DNA of 37,624 nt from the NCBI GenBank assembly GCA_030654965.1, contig JAURWL010000214.1, positions 1 through 37,624 on the forward strand, read 5' to 3'. A program made the position numbers and the translations under genes. Within the stretch, counting starts at the first letter, position 1. Every line of letters begins with the position of its first letter. Positions 14,565 to 23,318 of the stretch are shown in pieces. The notes below the pieces were generated by a model, which saw nothing but the letters and a program-made list of their open reading frames with translations, made no database searches and was not told the origin of the DNA. This stretch comes from Dehalococcoidales bacterium (GTDB lineage Bacteria > Chloroflexota > Dehalococcoidia > Dehalococcoidales > Fen-1064).

Positions 14565-15725
14565 TCATATCAATTTATCCAGGTCATCAAAGCCATCTAT
14601 GTCTCTTTTTCTGGCAGGAACCAGACGCTTCTTAAATAGGGCATGGTAAGTCTGATTTGTACCCATGCCTAAACTACCGGCTATTCTCAGCAACCGCCCC
14701 AGCAATTGAGCTTCCATTTTCGTTTTGATTATTTTGTCAAATCGCTCCACTGCAGTTTGAATGCTGCTTCTCGACGTTCCTGCAATATCAGCAATTGTAC
14801 GGTAGGTGAGAGTTGTTCTCTTTTCCGGATGCCCCACATTGTGCCAGAGCCACCAGGTCATCTCATCCCTTTCACGCCTGTGGGCACCTTCAATCATCTT
14901 TTTAAATCTAATCGGCATATTGAGTAGTTCTTTTCCAATGAAGTTCCGTGCCTGGTCCGTGAGATCCTCTTCAAGGAACTTAAGCTCCTTGAATTTTCCT
15001 TCAGTAGTAATTAGAACAGTAAACACTGGCAGCCGCATCGGCGTGTTGAAGAAGATGTATTTAACCAGATGAAACCATGCAGGGCGTACCTCGAAATCAT
15101 TTCGAGACCGCCGGTGGCTGTCGTAAGCATCAAACAGCATCATCCAACCCGGTGTGTTCGGTGCGTCAGAGGACCGGTAATCCTCCAGATAACCATCTTC
15201 GTCTTCCTGACTACCGGCCAATTTTGCAGATCTTGACAGGTTATCGCTATCAATATCATTAGCTGGGATTACCATCCCCCCACCTGCTTCTCCATACAGG
15301 TGAAGTTCTTTCAACAAGACAACGATTTCAGGCCAGACCAGATTGGACGGGATGCCGTTGATCCTGTATTGTTTAACCAGCTCTATGTCAGGACTAATAA
15401 CCTCTTGACCCTCTCTGAGATAAATCCAAAACCACATGAGTTCATTTATTAACCGGCCCTGCCCGCCTTCGAAGAATGCCGTCCCCTGCTTCTCCTCAGG
15501 CACAATATAGTTGCCAAATTGGTTGACTCTACGCCTAAATCGCGCGTACCTGCCGTCATGCGCATATAGCGGCATCAAAAAACCATCGACAATATATTTC
15601 TGCCTGATCTCATTTACACGCTTTCCGAACAAGGCATCGGCCATGAACCGCTGCGCCCGCTTCTTCTCTACCTCTATAATGTCATCGACGACAACGGGTA
15701 CTTTGTTTTTGTTGTGGTCAATCAT
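14565..15725 (-). CDS. Unknown protein with C-terminal helix-turn-helix, between two recombinases
   Basis: A 386-residue soluble protein that I do not recognise. A helix-turn-helix is visible at 309-331 (LTYRTIADIAGTSRSSIQTAVER), of the kind that reads DNA in regulators and replication initiators. The middle contains acidic segments (174-190) and a conserved-looking, tryptophan-rich MTWWLWHNVG (291-300) just before it. The start is the ATG behind GAGGT (spacer 8); a GTG two codons upstream also exists. It sits between two paralogous tyrosine recombinases on the same strand and has its own terminator. By position it may be an accessory DNA-binding factor, directionality factor or replication initiator of the element; this is inference. 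No transposase or primase catalytic motif is visible. Confidence 0.7.
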   Translation of the reverse strand: MIDHNKNKVPVVVDDIIEVEKKRAQRFMADALFGKRVNEIRQKYIVDGFLMPLYAHDGRYARFRRRVNQFGNYIVPEEKQGTAFFEGGQGRLINELMWFWIYLREGQEVISPDIELVKQYRINGIPSNLVWPEIVVLLKELHLYGEAGGGMVIPANDIDSDNLSRSAKLAGSQEDEDGYLEDYRSSDAPNTPGWMMLFDAYDSHRRSRNDFEVRPAWFHLVKYIFFNTPMRLPVFTVLITTEGKFKELKFLEEDLTDQARNFIGKELLNMPIRFKKMIEGAHRRERDEMTWWLWHNVGHPEKRTTLTYRTIADIAGTSRSSIQTAVERFDKIIKTKMEAQLLGRLLRIAGSLGMGTNQTYHALFKKRLVPARKRDIDGFDDLDKLI

Positions 15726-15839
15726 GAGCACATACCTCAGTGCTTTTTTATTCAGTCTCTCCTATTATTGCACCAATCTAATTGTTAATAAACGGGTCGC
15801 TTTGAGTTTACATGGGGAACATCTTAAAGGCGGATGGCT

Positions 15840-15871
15840 AGCCTCTTTATCCAGGCCCGGATGGAGAGGCT
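15840..15871 (-). terminator. Hairpin downstream of recombinase 1
   Basis: AGCCTC/GAGGCT with an inner ATCC/GGAT pairing around AGGCCC lies 24 nt after the stop at 15895. There is no clear T-run after it on the minus strand, so it is a weak terminator candidate. Its outer stem resembles that of the 14452-14482 terminator. Confidence 0.35.
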
Positions 15872-15894
15872 GTTATTCCAAAATGTTAGGGTAT

Positions 15895-16884
15895 CTAATT
15901 ATTATTTTTGCGCAGATTCAACCGATCCAGGGGTGAATATTTCTGATGCTGTAAAGCAACATGGCTCGATGCCAGATTAGCGTAGTGCCTGACCATCTCC
16001 AGTGTGGAGTGTCCCAGTATCTGCTGTAAAGTAAATACATCACCGCCGTTAATCAAATACCTGGTGGCAAAAGTATGACGGCAGAGATGGGCGTGTAGAC
16101 GTTCAACCCCGGATTTTGAAGCCAATCTCGTAAACACCAGCTTTATACTATTCTCAGTCAATGGCATTCCGTGAATAGATAAAAAGACATTCTCTATCGC
16201 TTGATGAGCCGGGCTGGGCCGGTGCCGAAAAAGATAGCGCTGCAATGCTTTTTGGGCATTGCTCCCCATTGGTACTACGCGCTCCTTTTTCCCTTTCCCC
16301 ATCACCTTCATAAGCCCACCGGGCAGATTCATATCGTTCATTTTGAGATTGATTAACTCCCCAATTCTCATCCCTGTATCAATCAACAGCATGAATATGG
16401 TTTGATTCCTCATTTCAGAGCTACTGCTCGGGCTAAAGGTATGGAAGATTGAGAATATCTCTTCATCCGATAGTGTAGATATTACTTTATCTACCAGTTT
16501 TGGTGGTTTGAGGTCTTTAGCGATATTAGTTTCCGTGAAGCCTTCCCTTTGTAACCAGCTAAAGAAAGCCCGTATGGTTCTGACGTGGCCATGTACACTG
16601 GCAGCAGAGAGAAACTCTGCCTTTTCAGGGGTATAGGGGTGATTTTCAAATCTGTGCCTTTTTAGTAGATGCAGAACATACTCACGAAGCAACTTGATAT
16701 CAGTGTTTTTTATTGAGTCTGGAAGATGCCTGGCTTTGAGGTAGTTGTGAAAGCGCAAAAGATTGGCAGAATACCAGCTTATTGTCTTCTCACTCTTACC
16801 TTCAGACCTGTTGCAGAGCGCATAATAGTTGATGAGCTCGGTTAATTTGTAAGTCTTTTCTTTTTTTACCACCGTAGTTGCCAT
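15895..16884 (-). CDS. Tyrosine recombinase (integrase), paralogue 1, next to the att site
   Basis: A 329-residue phage-integrase-family enzyme that breaks and rejoins DNA through a 3'-phosphotyrosine. Visible catalytic residues: R173 (LIDTGMRIGEL), the lysine hairpin GKGKKER (196-202), H266 and R269 (HLCRHTF), H292 (LGHSTLE) and Y301 (VRHYANL). The N-terminal core-binding domain occupies roughly residues 10-115. ATG is preceded by GGAGGG with an 11-nt spacer, a little long. It lies about 130 bases from a tRNA-Lys fragment, with direct repeats between them, the normal layout of an island integrase and its attachment site. It is paralogous to the recombinase at 13450-14409, so a duplication or a two-enzyme system is likely. 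Confidence 0.93.
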   Translation of the reverse strand: MATTVVKKEKTYKLTELINYYALCNRSEGKSEKTISWYSANLLRFHNYLKARHLPDSIKNTDIKLLREYVLHLLKRHRFENHPYTPEKAEFLSAASVHGHVRTIRAFFSWLQREGFTETNIAKDLKPPKLVDKVISTLSDEEIFSIFHTFSPSSSSEMRNQTIFMLLIDTGMRIGELINLKMNDMNLPGGLMKVMGKGKKERVVPMGSNAQKALQRYLFRHRPSPAHQAIENVFLSIHGMPLTENSIKLVFTRLASKSGVERLHAHLCRHTFATRYLINGGDVFTLQQILGHSTLEMVRHYANLASSHVALQHQKYSPLDRLNLRKNNN

Positions 16885-16944
16885 ATCGGATCTTTCCCTC
16901 CAATTTTCTACTCGTCGGTTCAGACCCAGCGAATGATAAGAGAA

Positions 16945-16975
16945 TCAGGGTGTCAGGACGAGTCAGGGTGTCAGG
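16945..16975. repeat. Two 13-bp direct repeats, possible integrase arm sites
   Basis: TCAGGGTGTCAGG occurs at 16945-16957 and 16963-16975, an 18-bp period. A related inverted copy, TTAGGGAGTGTCA, reads on the minus strand at 17008-17020 and touches the att core. The position between the integrase start and the tRNA fragment is where arm-type binding sites are expected. Confidence 0.55.
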
Positions 16976-17015
16976 GAAACTCATTTCACCTCCTTTTGCC
17001 TCAAAATTGACACTC

Positions 17016-17062
17016 CCTAACTTTTAATCAGGTGGTCGCAGGTTCGATCCCTGCACGGCCTA
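17016..17062 (+). other. att site: 3' fragment of tRNA-Lys(UUU)
   Basis: The geometry is exactly that of a tRNA 3' half: anticodon loop CTTTTAA (anticodon TTT), 3' anticodon strand TCAGG, a 5-nt variable region, T-stem GCAGG/CCTGC around TTCGATC, acceptor strand ACGGCCT and discriminator A at 17062. Upstream, the 5' anticodon strand (CCTAA) pairs at only four of five positions, and there is no D-arm or 5' acceptor strand (AGGCCGT expected). It is thus not a working tRNA but the duplicated 3' end left when an element integrates into a tRNA gene. The orientation places the element to the left and the intact tRNA at its far end, outside this window. Confidence 0.8.
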
Positions 17063-17344
17063 GAATTAATCCCACCATCAGTTGCTAACATTTTGCTAAT
17101 GAGTTTTATCCATACCACCTCTTCAGTGTGCTTGTATACTTCTCCCACTGCTAATCCAGGAATTTCGTTAACCTGTGAACTTAATCCTCGGTTGCAAGAT
17201 TACCCATACCTAGCTAACACTAATGTTGTTGTTGCAGGTACGTGGTTTGAAATATCGTCGTTTGCGAATCCGGTTTGTTATCAAATCAAAAACTTATGTG
17301 GTATATTGTATTCAATATCTCTTCTAACTAGGGAGTGTTTCAGT

Positions 17345-18193
17345 GTGAGGATAAGAGCCAACCACATACTTTTTTGTATAAATGCACTCACGCTTTTGCT
17401 CATTCTAATAATTACTTTTTTACCCGATAATTTCTTGAGGATAATCCTGGGTCTGCCGTTAGTGCTGTTTTTCCCGGGATATACCTTGCTTGCCGCTTTG
17501 TTTCCAAGAACGGGAGGCCTCAACAACATCGAACGTTTTGCCTTGAGCTTTGGGCTCAGTATCGCCGTTGTGCCGCTTATCGGACTGGCGCTGAACTACA
17601 CGCCCTGGGGCATCCGTCTGTACCCTATCCTGATATCCTTATCCATCTTTAGCTTTTCGATGTCTGTCATCGGTTGGTACCGGAGCCGGAGACTGCCGCC
17701 GGATGAGACCATCGCTTTCCTCATCAATTTCAAAGTTCCATCCGTATCTCAAATGTGGTCGAGCCAATCTTTGCGGGATAAAATTATTACTGTGGTGCTG
17801 GTAGTGATGATTATCGGGGCGATTGGCACTCTGGTCTATGTTGTTAACCAGCCTCGACACGTGGAGCAGTTTACCGAGTTTTACGTCCTGAATGCGGAAG
17901 GCAAGGCTGAGAATTATCCCAGTACGGTTTTTCTAGGGCAAAGCGTAGAAGTGATTCTGGGAATTATAAACCACGAGCATGAAGCCACCGACTATCGAAT
18001 AGAAATAGTCATCGATGGCGAAAGCATCGGGCAGGTTGGACCTGTGAGTCTGGATGCCGATGAGACCTGGGAGCAAGCAGTAACTGCCACACCGAAACAA
18101 AAGGGTGATAAACAGAAGCTGGAATTTTTACTGTATAAGAATACGGGTGCCGATGTTTATGAAAGCCTGCACCTGTGGATAGAAGTTCAGTAG
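17345..18193 (+). CDS. DUF1616 family membrane protein, 282 aa
   Basis: The N-terminal half has four hydrophobic segments: around residues 10-30, then the family signature RIILGLPLVLFFPGYTLLAALFPR, then ERFALSFGLSIAVVPLIGLALNYTPWGIR, then the segment before WYRSRRLPP. A fifth segment (about 145-165, VVLVVMIIGAIGTLVYVV) precedes an exported C-terminal beta-rich domain of about 110 residues. DUF1616 proteins occur in surface-polysaccharide loci; their activity is unknown. I start at the GTG behind AGGGAG (spacer about 8); the open frame extends 84 codons further left toward the att site, but that stretch looks non-coding. It is the first gene on the chromosomal side of the attachment site and precedes a flippase. 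Confidence 0.82.
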   Translation: MRIRANHILFCINALTLLLILIITFLPDNFLRIILGLPLVLFFPGYTLLAALFPRTGGLNNIERFALSFGLSIAVVPLIGLALNYTPWGIRLYPILISLSIFSFSMSVIGWYRSRRLPPDETIAFLINFKVPSVSQMWSSQSLRDKIITVVLVVMIIGAIGTLVYVVNQPRHVEQFTEFYVLNAEGKAENYPSTVFLGQSVEVILGIINHEHEATDYRIEIVIDGESIGQVGPVSLDADETWEQAVTATPKQKGDKQKLEFLLYKNTGADVYESLHLWIEVQ

Positions 18194-18275
18194 AGAAGAA
18201 TCGGCGGAATTCCTCGGAAAAAAGTCGAGTGCAGTCATAGCAGAATGTTGAAATAGAGGTACCAGACAGGCAGAG

Positions 18276-18321
18276 ACGCCTGTCCGACCATTGGTATAAC
18301 GCCTGTCCGACCAGTGGTATG
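18276..18321. repeat. 23-bp tandem duplication
   Basis: Two adjacent near-identical copies (ACGCCTGTCCGACCA followed by T or G, then TGGTAT) lie at 18276-18298 and 18299-18321, between the DUF1616 and flippase genes. No coding role is apparent. Confidence 0.75.
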
Positions 18322-18394
18322 ACAGAGCCCAGTAGAGATAACTTTTCCACTTTGTAAAGGGGAGAGGCTGGAATGAGGATAGTTGAACCATTAT

Positions 18395-19735
18395 ATGTTG
18401 ATAAATAAATTTGCCGCGTTTATTAAGAAAGTACTTTCCAATACCTTAGGACTGCCCACTTCAAGAGAAGGCATTAAAAGTCTTTTTAGAGTGTCTCTTT
18501 ATCGTAATGCCGTTTACTTGATGTTGAATTCCACGATGCTCGCCTTGACCGGGTTCTTTTTCTGGATAGCCGCCGCCAGGCTTTATCCCACCGAGGTTGT
18601 AGGTCTGGCATCATCGGCGATTGCCGCCATCGGGCTTTTATCTCTGCTATCTACCCTTGGGCTCGATTATGGACTCATCCGGTTCTTGCCGGGGGCAGGG
18701 GATAAAGCCCGTGAGATGATAAATTCCTGCTTTACCATCGGCGGTACGGTATCGATATTATTCGCTCTGATTTTTCTGGCAGGGCTCGGCATCTGGTCGC
18801 CGGCGTTGCTCCCGCTACGCGATAATCTGCTGTACCTGTTCGCTTTCATTATCTTCGCCTTCACGACTACCATACATACACTTAATAATCAGTGCTTCAT
18901 CGCCGCACGCAAGTCGCGTTTCGCCATGGCACAGGGCTGGCTCGCGGGTTTTTTGAGGTTTATTCCGCTGGTTATCCTGGCGTCTTCGTTTCAAAAATTT
19001 GGTATCTTCGTCTCCTGGGGCATCGCTATTTCATTTGCGGCTGTCATTGCTATTATATTTTTTCTGCCGCGCACATATAATGGCTACCATCCGCTCCCTT
19101 CTATCAGAAAAGACGTGGTCGGCGAGATGTTGCGTTTCTCGTTTGCCAACTATATCGCCAATATCTTCTGGATGATTCCCCAGCTCGTCCTGCCCATCAT
19201 GGTGGTGAATCTCTTAGGTGCGGAGCAGAATGCCTATTTTTATATCGGCTGGAGCACCGCTGGCATTGTCTTTATGATTCCCACGGCGACTTCATTGTCC
19301 CTGCTTGCCGAAGCTTCCCACGATGAGAAAAAGTTGAATCAGGAGATGAAGCGAAGTCTCAAGCTAATCCTGCTCCTGCTGGTGCCGGCAATCATCGTTT
19401 TATTGCTTCTGGGCGATACTATCCTGCTGTTTTTCGGCAGGGCTTATTCTGAAAAAGCCCCGGAACTGCTGTGGATTTTAGCCGTCTCTGCCTTGCCCCT
19501 GAGCCTCAACCACGTCTATTTCACCATCAGGCGGGTGGAGAAAAAGATGCAGAGCGTCATCTGGCTGACGGCTTTCATCGCCATCGCGACATTAGTAAGT
19601 AGTTATTTCCTGTTGCCGGTAATGGGCATCAAGGGCGCCGGCATCGGATGGCTTATAGGTCAGGGAACTGCCGCTTTATTGACCTTTCCCTATCTCTGGC
19701 GTAGGTTCTTCAGAAAGCCCTCTAATCCCTCTTAG
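18395..19735 (+). CDS. Oligosaccharide flippase family protein (Wzx/PST-like)
   Basis: About 446 residues with 12-14 predicted membrane segments, of the polysaccharide transporter (MOP/PST) superfamily. It starts with an amphipathic lead and YRNAVYLMLNSTMLALTGFFFWIAAARLYP, the family's usual first helix pair, followed by STLGLDYGLIRFLP. Such proteins flip lipid-linked glycan repeat units across the membrane. The ATG at 18395 is chosen; a TTG four codons upstream sits closer to a GAGGAT sequence and is a fair alternative. Glycosyltransferases and sugar epimerases lie downstream on the opposite strand, consistent with a surface glycan locus. Confidence 0.87.
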   Translation: MLINKFAAFIKKVLSNTLGLPTSREGIKSLFRVSLYRNAVYLMLNSTMLALTGFFFWIAAARLYPTEVVGLASSAIAAIGLLSLLSTLGLDYGLIRFLPGAGDKAREMINSCFTIGGTVSILFALIFLAGLGIWSPALLPLRDNLLYLFAFIIFAFTTTIHTLNNQCFIAARKSRFAMAQGWLAGFLRFIPLVILASSFQKFGIFVSWGIAISFAAVIAIIFFLPRTYNGYHPLPSIRKDVVGEMLRFSFANYIANIFWMIPQLVLPIMVVNLLGAEQNAYFYIGWSTAGIVFMIPTATSLSLLAEASHDEKKLNQEMKRSLKLILLLLVPAIIVLLLLGDTILLFFGRAYSEKAPELLWILAVSALPLSLNHVYFTIRRVEKKMQSVIWLTAFIAIATLVSSYFLLPVMGIKGAGIGWLIGQGTAALLTFPYLWRRFFRKPSNPS

Positions 19736-19736
19736 T

Positions 19737-19755
19737 CTCCCCTTACTAAGGGGAG
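19737..19755. repeat. Palindromic repeat CTCCCCTT-act-AAGGGGAG
   Basis: An 8-bp perfect stem with a 3-nt loop lies just after the flippase stop. The same design (CTCCCTTT-n3-AAAGGGAG) recurs at 20085-20103 and 22311-22329, flanked by similar CTTTCCCACTTTG text. It could serve as a terminator but belongs to a dispersed family. Confidence 0.65.
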
Positions 19756-19859
19756 AACTTTCCCACTTTGACAAAGGGGGATAACAGGGGGATTTGTATC
19801 TTCCCACTTTGAAAAAGAGCCTGTCCCTTGACCTTTACCAGACAAGGGAGAAATAAATT

Positions 19860-20069
19860 ATGGAGGAAACAGTGAAAATTGAAGAGGTAGTCGAATTCAA
19901 AAGTTGTCTGACGTGCGTTTATCGTAAGCTTTACCCACCGACGACACGGGATAAACAGCCGGTATTCTTTCGCTTTATATGCAGTCTGGCTTTTGATTCG
20001 AATAAGGAACTAGTCAGACCGGAAGAGGTTTGTAAGTTCTGGAAGGGTGTGACGCTGGGGGTGGAGTGA
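19860..20069 (+). CDS. Small four-cysteine protein, 69 aa
   Basis: ATG is preceded by GGGAG with a 9-nt spacer. The product has cysteines at 16 and 19 (SCLTCVYR), 41 (FICSLAF) and 58 (EEVCKFW), a possible C-x2-C...C...C metal site. It starts with an acidic helix, EETVKIEEVVEF. It has no membrane segment or signal. I do not recognise the family; a zinc or iron-sulfur binding protein is possible. It lies alone between the flippase and an IS remnant, with palindromic repeats on both sides. Confidence 0.65.
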   Translation: MEETVKIEEVVEFKSCLTCVYRKLYPPTTRDKQPVFFRFICSLAFDSNKELVRPEEVCKFWKGVTLGVE

Positions 20070-20084
20070 CAAATCCCTCTCAAT

Positions 20085-20103
20085 CTCCCTTTCACAAAGG
20101 GAG
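20085..20103. repeat. Palindromic repeat CTCCCTTT-cac-AAAGGGAG
   Basis: A perfect 8-bp stem, member of the dispersed family also seen at 19737 and 22311. Confidence 0.65.
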
Positions 20104-20135
20104 AAACGTAACTTTCCCACTTTCGCAAAGGCCTG

Positions 20136-20154
20136 TCCCGTACTTGTTACGGGA
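20136..20154. repeat. Palindrome TCCCGTA-cttgt-TACGGGA
   Basis: A 7-bp stem. The centre GTACTTGTTAC matches GTACTTGATAC in the hairpin at 34813-34831, pointing to a second dispersed palindrome family. Confidence 0.6.
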
Positions 20155-20201
20155 GGGATGTTTTTGGCAATTACAAAGGGACCCACCTTCGGCTGTTGCT
20201 G

Positions 20202-21013
20202 TCAAGGGATTGAGGTAAATCCCTCGGATAAGCTCGGGATAAATACCTCGGCCGGTGTCCGATACCCGAGTGCCTGGTCCTTCGGCTGAAGGACTGGTGG
20301 GGACGCCCGGCGTTATAGAACCGGAAGTAGTCACCGATTCCGATTCTGGCCTCTCTTCCATCCTGATATGCCTTTAAATACACCTCTTCGTACTTTACTG
20401 TCCGCCACAGCCTCTCAATAAACAGGTTATCTCTATAGCTTCCTTTCCCATCCATGCTGATTCTCACTCCATATTGCTCCAAAAGCCCGGTGAAAGCCTT
20501 GCTGGTGAACTGGGCTCCCTGATCGGTATTAAAAACATCCGGGCTTCCTTTTCTGAGCGCCTCTTTCAGCGCCTTCACACAGAAGTCAGCATCTAGAGTA
20601 TTTGATAGCCTCCATGCCAGTACATACCGACTGTACCAGTCCATGATGGCTACCAGATACAGGAAGCCATGTGCCATAGGTTATATTAGGGTGATGTCCG
20701 CACACCATACTTGATTTGGCCGTGTTATCTCCATACCATTTAAAAGATACGGGTAGATTTTATTACCCGGTACCGGCATGCTGGTCCTGGGACGCCGGTA
20801 GATAGCCTTCAGTCCCATTAATTGCATCAGCCGCCGCACACGTTTCCGGTTGACATTGTGGCATTCACTCTTCAACCAGGCGGCTATCTTGCAGGCTCCG
20901 TAGAACGGCGTAGCCATATATTGATGGTCAATCAGTTTCATAAGGTTGAGGTCATCTCCAGAGACTCCTACAGGCTGGTAGTACAGTCCGGAGCGACTGA
21001 TTTTGGGGACCAC
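20202..21013 (-). pseudogene. IS3-family transposase OrfB remnant, broken by stop and palindromic insertion
   Basis: The N-terminal part (ISRSGLYYQPV ... FYGACKIAAWLKSE ... NRKRVRRLMQLMGLKAIYRRPRTS) and the DDE core (WCADIT, NTDQGAQFTS, then FIERLWRTVKYEEVY) are clear IS3-type OrfB. A TAA stop at 20681-20683 interrupts the frame right after the first catalytic Asp. The C-terminus is thrown out of frame by a 20-nt insertion near 20277-20296; skipping it restores ALGYRTPAEVF, the normal ending. The 5' end is cut short and no OrfA is found. It is non-functional. It is adjacent to a second IS3 remnant and a truncated gmd gene. Confidence 0.88.
20277..20294. repeat. Palindrome GTCCTTC-ggct-GAAGGAC inserted in the transposase remnant
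   Basis: A perfect 7-bp stem with a 4-nt loop. In the minus-strand reading the inserted unit is bracketed by CAG on both sides, as if a 3-bp target had been duplicated. Removing 20 nt restores the transposase reading frame. Confidence 0.6.
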
Positions 21014-21142
21014 CTCAAAAATAAGATTGTTCCTCTATTGTTGCTAATAATTCGAGTAGCCATTTCCTCTAATATGATTGCAGTCTCTTTCCCCATCTTT
21101 CTTTTGATGGGAAGGTTTGTCTACCCCCGAAAGCGGTACCAA

Positions 21143-21240
21143 CTACTGAGTTAGAGTTACGAGTATTTTAGCTTCAGGTACCGGTGGTCGGTAACCTAGT
21201 GAGGTGTGTGGTCTGACTTGATTATATTCCTTCCTCCTGC
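21143..21240 (-). pseudogene. C-terminal scrap of a second IS3-family transposase
   Basis: The frame reads RRKEYNQVRPHTSLGYRPPV followed by PEAKIL and a stop, the well-known C-terminus of IS3-group OrfB proteins (YNxxRPHSSLGYxPP). Only about 30 codons remain. It differs from the ending of the 20202-21013 remnant (ALGYRTPAEVF), so it comes from another element. GGTACCGCTTTCGGGGGTAG after the stop may be part of its right terminal repeat. Confidence 0.75.
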
Positions 21241-21310
21241 CAGTCCCCGTTGCCGCTAAGCTCAGCACAGGGGCCTTTGAAGATATTTAACTATAACAAT
21301 ATGCCAAGTC

Positions 21311-22217
<907 letters not shown>

Positions 22218-22310
22218 TTAGCATTCTCCTGTGCAAATCTCCACTAGTCTAATCCCCCTTAGTCCCCCTTTTTCAAAGTGGGAAAGTATCTTCTCCCCTT
22301 CATCTTATTT

Positions 22311-22329
22311 CTCCCTTTACGAAAGGGAG
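22311..22329. repeat. Palindromic repeat CTCCCTTT-acg-AAAGGGAG
   Basis: A third copy of the dispersed palindrome, with flanking text (CCCCCTTTTTCAAAGTGGGAAAG at 22264-22286) similar to that around 19740-19815 and 20085-20128. It lies between two genes of the sugar operon. Confidence 0.65.
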
Positions 22330-22350
22330 GTAGGAGGGATTAGAGGGATT

Positions 22351-23316
22351 TTATTGAACCTTCAGTCTTCTTTCTTCCCATTTATAGGTACGCCGCAAAC
22401 CTTCGTCAAGGCTGACTTTAGGCTCCCAATCGAGTAGAGCTCTTGCCTGTCTATTATCCGAGGTGCGGGAAAAAGGTCCCGTCGGTTTGCTTGGGTCGTA
22501 AATTATTTCCATATTTCTACCCGAAATTCTAGCGATATTTTCTGCCAGCGTACTGATTTTTACCGCTCTGTCCGAGCCGATATTGATGATAAGCGGTTCC
22601 TTTGTAGATTTCTCTTGCATCTTTATTAACGCTTCTACACAATCCCCTACATAAAGGAAGTCACGCGTCTGCTGTCCATTCCCCCAGACAATATACTTCT
22701 CTTGTGGATAAAGAATCGCTTTCCGTATGAGCGATGTGACGACATGCGAACTCTTACCCAAAGCGCCATTTTCGCCGTAGATATTGAAGATGCGGGCGAT
22801 GCCGATATCTAATCCCTCGGTCCAGGCTAGCTGTATTTCACCCATTAACTTCGACCAGCCATAGCCGCCTTCCGGATTATAATGGTCCAAAGAGTCTTCT
22901 GAGAAGGTTGTCTCTGCTTTGTCCTGGTTTTCAATGGGATAAACAGCCACGCTGGAAGCATAGACTAGCTTTTTCACTCCGTTTCCCAGACAAGCGCGGA
23001 AAACATTGGCATCTATTATCAAATTACTCTGCAGTGCCTCGAGCTCGTTCCATTTACTCCCATGCAGATAATCGATACTGCCAACTCTCGCCGCCAGATG
23101 AAATACGACCTCCGCTCCCTTAATGCTTTTCAGCGTCGATTCATAGTTTCTGAGGTCTATACGCCGTATCTCAGTATCTATTCCCAAATCATGCAGGTTA
23201 AACTCATTTCCACGGGAAAAATCATCTATAATTACGACAACATGCCCCTTATTGAGCAATTTCTTTACGAGATTACTACCGATAAAACCAGCGCCACCTG
23301 TGACTGCTGTCTTCAC
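22351..23316 (-). CDS. NAD-dependent sugar epimerase/dehydratase (extended SDR), paralogue A
   Basis: A 321-residue extended SDR: TGGAGFIGS NAD-binding loop (6-14), DDFSRG acidic ribose site, SSVAVYP (121-127) and catalytic YGWSK (Y152, K156). It lies in the group of UDP-glucose 4-epimerase and GDP-mannose 3,5-epimerase enzymes; the YGWSK context and the central GNGQQTRDFLYVGDCVEA fit nucleotide-sugar epimerases acting on GDP- or UDP-sugars. The start is GTG, 2 nt after the stop of the upstream epimerase, with AGGGAAG in front, so the genes are translationally coupled. Its product probably feeds the glycosyltransferases next door. Confidence 0.88.
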   Translation of the reverse strand: MKTAVTGGAGFIGSNLVKKLLNKGHVVVIIDDFSRGNEFNLHDLGIDTEIRRIDLRNYESTLKSIKGAEVVFHLAARVGSIDYLHGSKWNELEALQSNLIIDANVFRACLGNGVKKLVYASSVAVYPIENQDKAETTFSEDSLDHYNPEGGYGWSKLMGEIQLAWTEGLDIGIARIFNIYGENGALGKSSHVVTSLIRKAILYPQEKYIVWGNGQQTRDFLYVGDCVEALIKMQEKSTKEPLIINIGSDRAVKISTLAENIARISGRNMEIIYDPSKPTGPFSRTSDNRQARALLDWEPKVSLDEGLRRTYKWEERRLKVQ

Positions 23317-23318
23317 TT

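Noticed and set aside
17016-17062. A functional tRNA-Lys gene
   Set aside because: There is no D-arm or 5' acceptor strand upstream and the anticodon stem has a mismatch; only the 3' part is tRNA-like.
17093-17344. An 84-codon N-terminal extension of the DUF1616 protein
   Set aside because: The extension begins 31 bases after the att site and its residues look random; a GTG behind AGGGAG gives the usual family start.
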